Below are positions 15,714 to 23,262 of a DNA stretch of 40,554 nucleotides, piece by piece. The DNA is from Flavobacteriales bacterium UBA1959 (GTDB taxonomy: Bacteria; Bacteroidota; Bacteroidia; Flavobacteriales_D; Sanyastnellaceae). Each line of letters opens with the position of its first letter. Within the stretch, counting starts at the first letter, position 1. Made by a program: the position numbers and the translations under genes. The notes below the pieces were generated by a model. That model had not been told where the DNA came from and did not search any database. It worked only from the letters and a program-made list of their open reading frames with translations. The stretch is taken from NCBI GenBank assembly GCA_002336085.1, contig DDEH01000091.1:59583-100136 (forward strand). Direction: 5' to 3'.

Positions 15714-17573
15714 ATGAGAGTACCTATAACCATGGCCTCCGCTCTGCTGATGGTCTTCGCTACTACATTCGTTCAGGCACAATCATTTGTCCATCACGTT
15801 GACCCCCCGAATTGGTGGGTGGGCATGCCCGTGGATACGGTGCAAATCATGGTTCATGGCGACCGCATTGCAGAGTTGCATCCTGTGGTGGATTATCCGG
15901 GGGTTACCATTGCGCGAGTGGTTCATGGAGACAGTCCAAACTATGTTTTTATCTACATGCGTATAGCGAAGGATGCTGCGCCAGGCAGTTTGGCTATTCA
16001 ATGGAGGGATGGAACGAAGCGCCAAGGAAAGACTTTCGGGCGCACTGTTTTTGAACTCAATCCTCGCATGGATAGGGTAATTCAGGGCTATAGCTCCGCG
16101 GATGCGATTTACCTGATTACTCCGGATCGTTTTGCGAACGGCGACTCTTCCAATGATGAGGTGTTGGGACTAAAAGAGGGGTTGAGTCGCGCGGATAATC
16201 ACGGGCGCCACGGTGGCGATATTGCCGGAATCCGAGCACATGTGGATTATCTGGACGCGATGGGATTTACAGCTATATGGCTCAATCCTATTCTTGAAAA
16301 TAATCAGCCACAGTGGTCTTACCATGGATATGCCACAACTGATTACTACCAGGTCGATGCTCGGTTCGGATCAAACGAAGAGTACACGGAATTGGTAGAA
16401 TACGCCCGTGAACGCGGCATGAAGGTCATCATGGATATGATCATGAATCATTGCGGTTCGGAGCATTGGTGGATGACAGACTTGCCCACGCTTGACTGGA
16501 TCAATAATGACGGTGAATACATGCAAACCACGCACCGTCGAACGACATTGCGTGATCCTTACGCACTTCCGAGCGATGTCAAAGCATTTGCCGATGGGTG
16601 GTTTGTAAAAGAGATGCCCGACCTAAACCAACGGCAACCACTCCTCGCAGATTACCTCATCCAGAATACAATTTGGTGGATTGAATACTTAGGATTGGGA
16701 GGCATTCGCATGGATACCTATCCATACTCGGATGCGGATTTTATGGCGAAATGGTCGTGCGAGGTGATGGACGCCTATCCAAAGTTCAATATTTGCGGTG
16801 AAGAATGGAGTTTGAATCCCGCCGTTTTGGCGTATTGGCAGTCGGGCCAACAAAATGCGGATGGCTATACTTCCTGCTTGCCGGGCCTGCTTGATTTTCC
16901 CCTTCACGATGCGGTGATGAAAAGCTTGACGGAGGAAGAAAATTGGTATTCAGATTGGGTAAAGCTGTATGAGATGCTTGGAAACGATTTTCTCTACTCC
17001 AATGCGTTCAATCACATTGTTTTTCCTGACAATCATGATATGAGCAGGGTGCATACCCAGCTGGGTGATGATGTGAATTTGACGCGTTTGGCGGCTTATT
17101 TCTTTGCTACTACACGTGGAATACCTCAGTTTTATTACGGAACGGAAATTCTGATGTCCAATACCGGCGATGACAGCCATGGGAATATTCGAAGCGATTT
17201 TCCAGGTGGTTGGGATGGAGATGCCGTGAATGGATTTACGGGAACTGGGCTTAGTATCGAGTCCTTTATGTTTCAGGAGGAGTTGCGGTCGCTTTTGAAT
17301 TGGCGCAAATCGGCACCTGCTATTGCAGATGGAACGCTGCGCCACTTTGTCCCGGAAGACAAAGTCTACGTCTATTTTCGGAGTGCCCCTGATCAGACGC
17401 TGATGATTGTCCTCAATAAATCGAACGAACCGTCGCAGTTGAATTTGGGTCGTTTTGATGAGATTTTAGAAGGGAAAAGAATATTTCGCAATGCTATTAC
17501 GGAAGAATCGATAGAAGAAGGAGAATTATTGACAGTTCCACCTTGGGGCGCGTGGGTGCTTGAATTGCAATAG
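15714..17573 (+). CDS. Secreted GH13 alpha-amylase / cyclomaltodextrinase-type enzyme
   Basis: A 619-residue glycoside hydrolase. Residues 1-22 are a signal peptide ending FVQA. An N-terminal beta-sandwich of the cyclomaltodextrinase type (about 25-115) precedes the catalytic barrel. The four GH13 regions are intact: DMIMNH (241-246), GGIRMDTYP with nucleophile Asp334, CGEEW with acid/base Glu363, and FPDNHD with Asp442. This resembles SusA/neopullulanase enzymes that cleave starch-like alpha-glucans in the periplasm of Bacteroidota. No SusC/SusD pair is near. It starts 41 nt after the aldehyde dehydrogenase stop. Confidence 0.9.
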   Translation: MRVPITMASALLMVFATTFVQAQSFVHHVDPPNWWVGMPVDTVQIMVHGDRIAELHPVVDYPGVTIARVVHGDSPNYVFIYMRIAKDAAPGSLAIQWRDGTKRQGKTFGRTVFELNPRMDRVIQGYSSADAIYLITPDRFANGDSSNDEVLGLKEGLSRADNHGRHGGDIAGIRAHVDYLDAMGFTAIWLNPILENNQPQWSYHGYATTDYYQVDARFGSNEEYTELVEYARERGMKVIMDMIMNHCGSEHWWMTDLPTLDWINNDGEYMQTTHRRTTLRDPYALPSDVKAFADGWFVKEMPDLNQRQPLLADYLIQNTIWWIEYLGLGGIRMDTYPYSDADFMAKWSCEVMDAYPKFNICGEEWSLNPAVLAYWQSGQQNADGYTSCLPGLLDFPLHDAVMKSLTEEENWYSDWVKLYEMLGNDFLYSNAFNHIVFPDNHDMSRVHTQLGDDVNLTRLAAYFFATTRGIPQFYYGTEILMSNTGDDSHGNIRSDFPGGWDGDAVNGFTGTGLSIESFMFQEELRSLLNWRKSAPAIADGTLRHFVPEDKVYVYFRSAPDQTLMIVLNKSNEPSQLNLGRFDEILEGKRIFRNAITEESIEEGELLTVPPWGAWVLELQ

Positions 17574-17579
17574 GTGACT

Positions 17580-17733
17580 TACGTTCAGTTTGGTACAAGA
17601 GTGTGGTGTTGCATTTTATCAGTCATCGCTCGCCGGGCTTGCGTGAGGCAAAGGCTTTCACGATTTTGTGAGCTGTCCTATTCAGCTCCTTTGCCTTACC
17701 TTCGAGGCAATTCAATCTAAACATCTAGAAATC
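17580..17733 (+). promoter_or_regulatory. Probable leader of the cold-shock gene with alternative stems
   Basis: This 160-bp gap between the amylase and cold-shock genes holds TTG-17-TACGTTCA (17560-17587) as a possible promoter and a second box TACCTTCG at 17697-17704. AGGCAAAG (17646-17653) can pair with CTTTGCCT (17689-17696), enclosing the hairpin GAGCTG/CAGCTC (17670-17675 with 17683-17688). The same TTGCCT (17691-17696) can instead pair with AGGCAA (17705-17710), with TACCTTCG as loop. The two folds exclude each other. Confidence 0.4.
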
Positions 17734-18186
17734 CTGGGAAGATCACAGCAATCATTCGGAAAACGCGAGCGTGAGTTAAAGCGAGAAAAGAAACGCAAGG
17801 AGAAGGAAGCCAAAAAGTTGGTGCGACAAGAAAATAAGTCGAGCCTTGATGACGACAGCATGATTGCGTATGTCGATGCATATGGCAATGTTTCGGACAC
17901 TCCACCAGATCCTGCTGAGAAGGAAGAAATCAATGCAGAGGACATTGAATTGGGCATCCCAAAGAAAGAAAAGTTGCCAGACGACGCCCCACGGCTTGGA
18001 ATCGTCTCATTTTTCAATGATTCAAAAGGTTTTGGATTCATCCGCGACTTGGATTCTCGTGAGAGCATTTTTGTTCACATCAACAATGTGGAAGGCGAGA
18101 TCAAAGAGGATTCAAAAGTTTCTTTTGAGGTTGAGCAAGGACCTCGCGGTTTTGCTGCGGTCAAGGTCCAGTTGCACAAGGATTGA
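17734..18186 (+). CDS. Cold-shock-domain RNA-binding protein with basic N-terminal tail, probable CTG start
   Basis: A 150-residue protein. Residues 1-35 are a Lys/Arg/Glu-rich tail (GRSQQSFGKRERELKREKKRKEKE), residues 40-85 a linker with MIAYVDAYGNVSDTPPDP, and residues 88-150 a cold-shock domain with RNP1 KGFGFI and RNP2 IFVHI, which bind single-stranded RNA or DNA. Homologues I recall in Bacteroidota begin M-(G/A)-(R/K)-S-Q, which aligns exactly with the CTG codon at 17734; the frame has no ATG before residue 43 of this protein. A GTG at 17668 would add 22 residues without family support. Start assignment is therefore an inference; the domain is certain. Confidence 0.85.
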   Translation: MGRSQQSFGKRERELKREKKRKEKEAKKLVRQENKSSLDDDSMIAYVDAYGNVSDTPPDPAEKEEINAEDIELGIPKKEKLPDDAPRLGIVSFFNDSKGFGFIRDLDSRESIFVHINNVEGEIKEDSKVSFEVEQGPRGFAAVKVQLHKD

Positions 18187-18192
18187 TTGGAA

Positions 18193-18223
18193 CTTGTGGA
18201 GCTGCCTTTGGCGGCCACACAAG
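18193..18223 (+). terminator. Strong hairpin after the cold-shock gene
   Basis: CTTGTG-GA-GCTGCC-TTT-GGCGGC-CA-CACAAG: two 6-bp helices separated by a 2x2 internal loop and capped by TTT. One pair is a U-G wobble only in the plus-strand RNA, so it fits the cold-shock transcript better than mnmE. There is no U-tract, so it may be an RNA 3'-end stabiliser rather than a classical terminator. Confidence 0.45.
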
Positions 18224-18246
18224 ATGCGAAAGCAAACGAGCATCTC

Positions 18247-19623
18247 TTACTTTCCGATACAGAAATTGCTGAAGATGTGATCAAGGATATCCTCGGGGTC
18301 AATGGCTCCCGTGATGGTGCCGAGGTGATGCAGGGCTTGCCTGACGTCACTAGCCACCAAGTCTCCCGGAATATTATTGCCGAGTCCTAATCGCGTAGCC
18401 TCGAGAGCAGATTGCGTTGCGATTAGTGCTTCGTAATGTCTCAAGTTTGTGACTACGATAGAGTCGTTATCGTACTGGCCACGTGCACGCTCAAGGAGCC
18501 ACGATTTAATTTCATCGATTCCTTGTCGCTTTTGTGCGCTGATTGCAAACGTGATTGTGTCAGGTGCGGATGACTTTGGAGGCGCTTGAATGTCTGTTTT
18601 GTTCCATACTAGCGCCACGGTAGCGCCTTCGTCAACCTTCAATAAGGACAACTGCTTTTCGGGATTTTCGTTCTCATCGCACGTCGCGTCCATGAGGTAC
18701 AAGACGACCGCAGCCGATTGCGCCTTTTCCAATGCCCTTCGAATTCCCTCTGTTTCAATGGCATCCTCCGTTTCTCTGATACCGGCTGTATCGATGAAAC
18801 GAAATTTGATTCCTTCCATGATGCATGTGTCCTCAACGGTATCACGCGTGGTTCCGGGTGTGGCGCTGACAATGGCCCGATCATCACCGAGAAGTGCATT
18901 CAATAAAGTGGATTTCCCTCTGTTAGGGGCGCCCAGTATCGCTACGGGAACGCCCTCACGAATGGCATTTCCGTGCCGAAAGGAATCTGAAAGCTTGCTA
19001 ATTCTTGCTAGCAAGTCGATCAGCAAAGCATCAAATTTCGCCCGGTCTGCAAATTCTACATCTTCCTCTGCAAAATCCAATTCTAGTTCTAGCAATCCTG
19101 CAAATCCGATTAGATCCTCTCGGAGTGCATTGATTTCGGCAGCGAATTCGCCGCGAAGCTGCTTCATGGCCAATCGATGAGCACCCGCATGATCCGAGGC
19201 GATGAGGTCACCTACGGCTTCAGCTTGCGTGAGGTCAAGTTTGCCATTGAGAAACGCACGTGAAGTGAATTCTCCAGGACCCGCGTGGCGGCATCCAGCA
19301 TCAATGAGCCAGCGTACCGCTTCGCTCTGAACAAAAGGTGAGCCGTGCACTCCGAATTCAACAGTGTCCTCTCCTGTAAAGGTTCCCGGACCTCGAAATA
19401 CGGTCGCAAGGCATTCGTCCAAGACCTCATCCTTGCGCACCATGCGACCAAATACGGCCTGATGCGATAGGGTTGAGGAAAGATCCTTTGAAAAAACGCT
19501 GCTCGCTAGTAAGATTGCCTCAGGACCCGATACTCGAATCACAGCGATTCCTCCCATTCCAGCAGGTGTGGAGAGGGCACAAATGGTTTTTCCGTCAATT
19601 GCTCCAAGAATTCCTCGGTTCAT
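18247..19623 (-). CDS. mnmE: tRNA uridine-5-carboxymethylaminomethyl GTPase MnmE (TrmE)
   Basis: A 458-residue GTPase that, with MnmG, modifies the wobble uridine of several tRNAs. The N-terminal folate-binding domain (ICALSTPAGMGGIAVIRVSGP), the central helical domain (GEFTSRAFLNGKLDLTQAEAVGDLI), and an inserted G domain with GAPNRGKST around residues 231-239, GTTRD, DTAG and NKTD are all present. The protein ends in FCIGK, whose Cys is the invariant catalytic residue. The G1 motif has Arg where Val is usual (GxPNVGKS). It is divergent from sucD across 47 bp. Confidence 0.96.
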   Translation of the reverse strand: MNRGILGAIDGKTICALSTPAGMGGIAVIRVSGPEAILLASSVFSKDLSSTLSHQAVFGRMVRKDEVLDECLATVFRGPGTFTGEDTVEFGVHGSPFVQSEAVRWLIDAGCRHAGPGEFTSRAFLNGKLDLTQAEAVGDLIASDHAGAHRLAMKQLRGEFAAEINALREDLIGFAGLLELELDFAEEDVEFADRAKFDALLIDLLARISKLSDSFRHGNAIREGVPVAILGAPNRGKSTLLNALLGDDRAIVSATPGTTRDTVEDTCIMEGIKFRFIDTAGIRETEDAIETEGIRRALEKAQSAAVVLYLMDATCDENENPEKQLSLLKVDEGATVALVWNKTDIQAPPKSSAPDTITFAISAQKRQGIDEIKSWLLERARGQYDNDSIVVTNLRHYEALIATQSALEATRLGLGNNIPGDLVASDVRQALHHLGTITGAIDPEDILDHIFSNFCIGK

Positions 19624-19627
19624 GGCG

Positions 19628-19658
19628 CGAAATTCGACTAAATTCGCGGCGCGAACAA
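19628..19658 (-). promoter_or_regulatory. Candidate promoter for mnmE
   Basis: On the minus strand TTG (19656-19658) precedes by 20 nt the octamer GAATTTCG (19628-19635), which ends 4 nt (CGCC) before the mnmE ATG. It deviates from TAnnTTTG at two bases. Confidence 0.35.
19639..19646 (+). promoter_or_regulatory. Candidate -7 box for sucD (TAAATTCG)
   Basis: TAAATTCG differs from TAnnTTTG at one base and ends 24 nt before the sucD ATG. It overlaps the spacer of the divergent mnmE promoter, so the two could compete for polymerase. Confidence 0.35.
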
Positions 19659-19670
19659 CACAATACTAAC

Positions 19671-20549
19671 ATGAGCGTACTCGTCAATAAAGATTCTAAA
19701 ATCATTGTTCAAGGTTTTACAGGCGGAGAGGGTACTTTCCACGCAGGCCAGATGATTGATTATGGAACACAAGTGGTCGGAGGAGTAACTCCAGGCAAGG
19801 GAGGGCAGGAGCACCTTGGAAAGCCGGTTTTCAACTCGGTGAGTTCAGCCGTAGAGGCCACAGATGCTGACACGAGCATCATTTTTGTGCCCCCCGCTTT
19901 CGCAGCGGATGCTATCATGGAGGCTGCAGACGCAGGTATCAAGGTTATTGTGGCCATTACCGAAGGCATTCCGGTAGCGGATATGACCAAAGTGAAGGCC
20001 TACGTCGATCAGCGCGACTGCACACTAATTGGTCCCAACTGTCCAGGAATTATTACCGCAGGTGAAGCCAAGGTGGGCATCATGCCTGGATTTATTTTCA
20101 ATCCCGGTCGAGTAGGTATCGTGTCGAAATCTGGCACTTTGACATACGAAGCCGTTGATCAAGTGACCAAAGCAGGGATGGGGCAATCAACGGCAATTGG
20201 AATTGGCGGAGATCCTATCATAGGAACAACAACTTTGGAAGCGGTTCAATTGCTCATGGATGATGAGGATACAGATGGAATTATTATGATTGGAGAGATA
20301 GGTGGCGACCTAGAAATTAAGGCGGCGCGTTGGATTCAGGAGAATGGCACCAAGCCTGTAGTTGGATTCATAGCGGGTGTCACAGCTCCTGCGGGACGCA
20401 CAATGGGCCATGCGGGCGCTATTGTCAGCGGGGAAGAGGAGAGCGCGGAAGCCAAGAAGCGCGTGCTTCGAGAATGTGGAGTACACGTGGTAGATAGCCC
20501 TGCAGACATTGGAGGTAAGATGGCTGAGCTGCTTGGTGTGAAAGCTTGA
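19671..20549 (+). CDS. sucD: Succinyl-CoA synthetase, alpha subunit
   Basis: A 292-residue subunit that, with SucC (not in this window), interconverts succinyl-CoA and succinate with nucleotide phosphorylation in the TCA cycle. It begins SVLVNKDSKIIVQGFTGGEGTFHAGQ (CoA-binding Rossmann start), contains GPNCPGIITAGEAKVGIMPG and the phospho-histidine loop TMGHAGAI with His247. The in-frame extension upstream to 19473 runs antisense through mnmE and is not family sequence, so the ATG at 19671 is used. It converges on the GH109-like gene with 14 nt between stops. Confidence 0.96.
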   Translation: MSVLVNKDSKIIVQGFTGGEGTFHAGQMIDYGTQVVGGVTPGKGGQEHLGKPVFNSVSSAVEATDADTSIIFVPPAFAADAIMEAADAGIKVIVAITEGIPVADMTKVKAYVDQRDCTLIGPNCPGIITAGEAKVGIMPGFIFNPGRVGIVSKSGTLTYEAVDQVTKAGMGQSTAIGIGGDPIIGTTTLEAVQLLMDDEDTDGIIMIGEIGGDLEIKAARWIQENGTKPVVGFIAGVTAPAGRTMGHAGAIVSGEEESAEAKKRVLRECGVHVVDSPADIGGKMAELLGVKA

Positions 20550-20563
20550 GTTCCGCTCGTTTT

Positions 20564-21982
20564 CTAAATTTCCCTTCCCACAGGATGCCGACTGGATTCA
20601 GTCCACTTTCCTGCAGTAAGGTCTGGAATGACCATGCGTTCAGACCCTGCGGTTACAGAAGCTTCTGACAAAGCTCCGACCAAGGACCACAGTGCGCCAT
20701 CGTAAACATTCATGTCGAGTGATTCGCCAAGATTCAAGCAACGAATAAGTCGGTACATCATGACGAAGTCCATTCCGCCATGCCCTTGGGGATGTTCTTC
20801 TGCTAATTTTTGAAGACGAGTCCAAAGCGGGTGTTCGTACTTATCTCGGTATTCTGCTTTGGCCTCATTTGAGAGCCAACGATGTCCATCCCACGATGCT
20901 CCGTGATCAATATACAGCCGCGAGGGATATCCATAATGTGTCGCTTTTGATCCTACCACTTTGTCAAGTCTATTGTAAGGGCGCCCACTGTGCACATCAA
21001 ATTGCAACATGATAGATCGGCCCTTTGCCGTGCCAATCAGTGTAGTGTTCACGTCGCCACAGGTCACTTGACTGGCCATTGCTTTTAACTCGGGATCGTT
21101 CGTGGCTGCGAGTGCCTCAGAAAGGGCCGCTTCGCCTGAACTCATGGAAGTCAAGTGGGTCAGCGTGTCTCCTCTTAGAATGTCAAAGTACATGCAAACA
21201 GGACCGAGTCCGTGGGTTGTGTACAGATTGCCATTGCGCTGCAAATGATGCTTCAAACGCCAACGATCTTCGTAATAAGTGGGGTCAATCATCAGCTGCC
21301 GCAAGTCATGGAGGTAGGCACACTCCGCGTGAGTCAACGTGCCGAAAACACCTTCTTCAATCATGTTTAAAATCCATAGCTCTTCTCGGTTGTAGCAGCA
21401 ATTCTCCAACATGATGCAATGGCGTTGCGTGGTTTCAGCCATCTGCACCAATTCTATGGATGCCTCTGGGGTATAGGCAATGGGGACTTCCGAAGCCGCG
21501 TGCAGTCCATTTTTCATGGCTTTTAGCGCCATTTTGGTGTGCCATTCCCACGGGGTGCATATAAGCGCGAGATCGGCTATGTCGGTAGACATTGCTTTCT
21601 CCCACTCGTCTTTATTTCCAGTAAATACAACTGGCGCATAGGATTGAAATTCTGCGATTTGTTCTTTTGCGCGCTGGACTTTCTTGGGGTTGATGTCGCT
21701 GATAGCAGTTATTTCTGCGTGGCCTTCTTGAACCAACCAATTGAGCATGTCAATCAGGCTTTGCCCTCGATTTCCCAATCCCAGTAGGGCGATTCGAACT
21801 TTGGGAATGGGGTCGGCTTTTAAATGAAAAGCATTTCCAGTGATTCCAGCTATCTTGATTTTCTCCTGGATCTCTGCATCGAGCGATTCAGACCGGGTGT
21901 TGCCCTTTTTAGACGTAAAAGAATTGAAGAGCCCGCCCATGCCGAGCAGCCCACTCATCCGAAGGAAATCCATTCTGCGCAT
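20564..21982 (-). CDS. Gfo/Idh/MocA family protein, GH109-like (putative NAD-dependent alpha-N-acetylgalactosaminidase)
   Basis: A 472-residue protein. The N-terminus MRRMDFLRMSGLLGMGGLF resembles an imperfect twin-arginine signal. After residue about 60 comes a Rossmann fold, VRIALLGLGNRGQSL, with the NAD pocket TPWEWHTKMALKAMKNGLHAASEVP. The C-terminal half has YNREELWILNMIEEGVFG, HGLGPVCMYFDILRGD, GDVNTTLIGTAKGRSIMLQFD and HGGMDFVMMYRLI, all features I recall from GH109 enzymes, which cleave glycosides through an NAD-linked oxidation. An ordinary exported dehydrogenase cannot be excluded. Starts at 21988 (GTG) or 21973 (ATG) are possible. It follows the deoxynucleoside kinase gene by 27 nt. 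Confidence 0.75.
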   Translation of the reverse strand: MRRMDFLRMSGLLGMGGLFNSFTSKKGNTRSESLDAEIQEKIKIAGITGNAFHLKADPIPKVRIALLGLGNRGQSLIDMLNWLVQEGHAEITAISDINPKKVQRAKEQIAEFQSYAPVVFTGNKDEWEKAMSTDIADLALICTPWEWHTKMALKAMKNGLHAASEVPIAYTPEASIELVQMAETTQRHCIMLENCCYNREELWILNMIEEGVFGTLTHAECAYLHDLRQLMIDPTYYEDRWRLKHHLQRNGNLYTTHGLGPVCMYFDILRGDTLTHLTSMSSGEAALSEALAATNDPELKAMASQVTCGDVNTTLIGTAKGRSIMLQFDVHSGRPYNRLDKVVGSKATHYGYPSRLYIDHGASWDGHRWLSNEAKAEYRDKYEHPLWTRLQKLAEEHPQGHGGMDFVMMYRLIRCLNLGESLDMNVYDGALWSLVGALSEASVTAGSERMVIPDLTAGKWTESSRHPVGREI

Positions 21983-22009
21983 GAGCACAAGATATGGAAC
22001 CGTTTGCTG

Positions 22010-22648
22010 TTACGCTTTTAACGAATACACACCCGGCTTGCGGGGTTGCAAAACCAAGGCCGCCAATCGTTCTGCATCTGCCGGTCGCTCGACAATATCA
22101 ACGTCCGTGGTGTCGATCCATAGGATGCGCGAACCGCGGGCGTAACGGTAATGAAGTTGGTAGTGATAGGCGATTTTGTCCAAGTATTCCTGTGGCATGT
22201 CCCGTTCGTAACTGCGTCCGCGTTGTTCAATTTGTTGTCTGATTTTTTCAGGCTGCGGGTCTAGAATCACCACAACTTCTGGCTGGGCTACTTGCGCATC
22301 CATCAGCTTAAACATGGTGCGGAACAGCTTGAACTCATCTGCCGGCAAATTGGCCTTGGCAAAAATCATGCTTTTTACAAAAGCATAATCAGAAATCAAT
22401 ACTTGTCGAAAGAGGTTGCGTGCGCCCAATCGTTCACGCAATTGGCGGTACCGATCACTGACAAATGTCAGTTCCACGCTCAAGGCATAGCGCTCCTGAT
22501 CGTTATAGAATTTCTCCAAGAAGGGGTTTTCTTGGAATTGTTCGAGCATAAGGTCGCACTTCAAATGGTGGGCGAGCCAAGTTGCAAATGTGGTCTTGCC
22601 TGCACCTATGTTGCCTTCGATGGCGATGTATGCGTAAGGGGAGTTCAT
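22010..22648 (-). CDS. Deoxynucleoside kinase
   Basis: A 212-residue kinase of the dCK/dGK family that phosphorylates deoxynucleosides for salvage. The P-loop is EGNIGAGKTTFATWLA (residues 10-25), followed by the substrate Glu in EQFQENPFLEKFY, the DRYRQLRE-like segment, and the LID Arg cluster QRGRSYERDMPQEYLDKI. The specific base is not readable. Its ATG overlaps the folK stop by 4 nt (ATGA), implying translational coupling. Confidence 0.9.
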   Translation of the reverse strand: MNSPYAYIAIEGNIGAGKTTFATWLAHHLKCDLMLEQFQENPFLEKFYNDQERYALSVELTFVSDRYRQLRERLGARNLFRQVLISDYAFVKSMIFAKANLPADEFKLFRTMFKLMDAQVAQPEVVVILDPQPEKIRQQIEQRGRSYERDMPQEYLDKIAYHYQLHYRYARGSRILWIDTTDVDIVERPADAERLAALVLQPRKPGVYSLKA

Positions 22649-23166
22649 TCTTCGGAGGAGGTAAGGTACATGCGAACCGGTGTTTCATCCGAACAAGCGT
22701 GAAGTAAATCGCGTATGCTCTGGCCCCAAGGTTGAAGAATAAAATCAGGGCAGAGTTCATTCAAGGGTGCTAAAACAAATTTCCGTGAAGTCATCCGCGG
22801 GTGCGGCAATTCGAGGCGATCGGACGATTGGACGTGATCCCCAAGAAATAACAAGTCCAAATCGATTGTGCGTGACTGATAGGTTTGATTGGAGATGGTG
22901 TGCCGTCTTCTTCCAAGCTCCAATTCAATGCGAAGCAAATCATCGAGTAAGCTTTCTGGGTTTGGCATATGGTTCCACTCAAAAAGGAGGACCTGATTCA
23001 AAAAGGTTGGTGTTCCTTCGGCCATTCCCCATGCTTCGGTTTCAAAAATGTTCGACTTACGCGCGGTGCAGCACCAGAAGGATTCGAGCAGTTCTCTGGC
23101 CTGCTTCAATAAGGCTTGGCGATCGCCTTGATTGCTTCCGACTCCGATGGCTCCTCTGATTATCAA
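22645..23166 (-). CDS. folK: 2-amino-4-hydroxy-6-hydroxymethyldihydropteridine pyrophosphokinase
   Basis: A 173-residue HPPK that transfers pyrophosphate from ATP to 6-hydroxymethyl-dihydropterin in folate synthesis. Seen are IGVGSNQGDR at the start, ETEAWGM, FLNQVLLFEW, LGRRRHTISNQTYQSRTIDLDLLFLGD (Mg/ATP site) and the terminal LPHPRMTSRKFVLAPLNEL. The start appears to be TTG at 23166: an in-frame stop lies 3 codons upstream and no ATG precedes the conserved GVGSNQGDR. A CATATTTG box lies at 23186-23193, 19 nt upstream. Confidence 0.93.
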   Translation of the reverse strand: MIIRGAIGVGSNQGDRQALLKQARELLESFWCCTARKSNIFETEAWGMAEGTPTFLNQVLLFEWNHMPNPESLLDDLLRIELELGRRRHTISNQTYQSRTIDLDLLFLGDHVQSSDRLELPHPRMTSRKFVLAPLNELCPDFILQPWGQSIRDLLHACSDETPVRMYLTSSEE

Positions 23167-23262
23167 CTGGTGTTAATTTACGTTGCAAATATGCTACAAA
23201 GCAGCGGTCTGCCACGATTTGGTTCTGCGAATCGTACCTTTCGAAACTAATAACCCTGAATC

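Noticed and set aside
19473..19670. 66-codon upstream extension of sucD
   Set aside because: It is antisense to the start of mnmE and adds no family sequence; SucD proteins start at the ATG at 19671.
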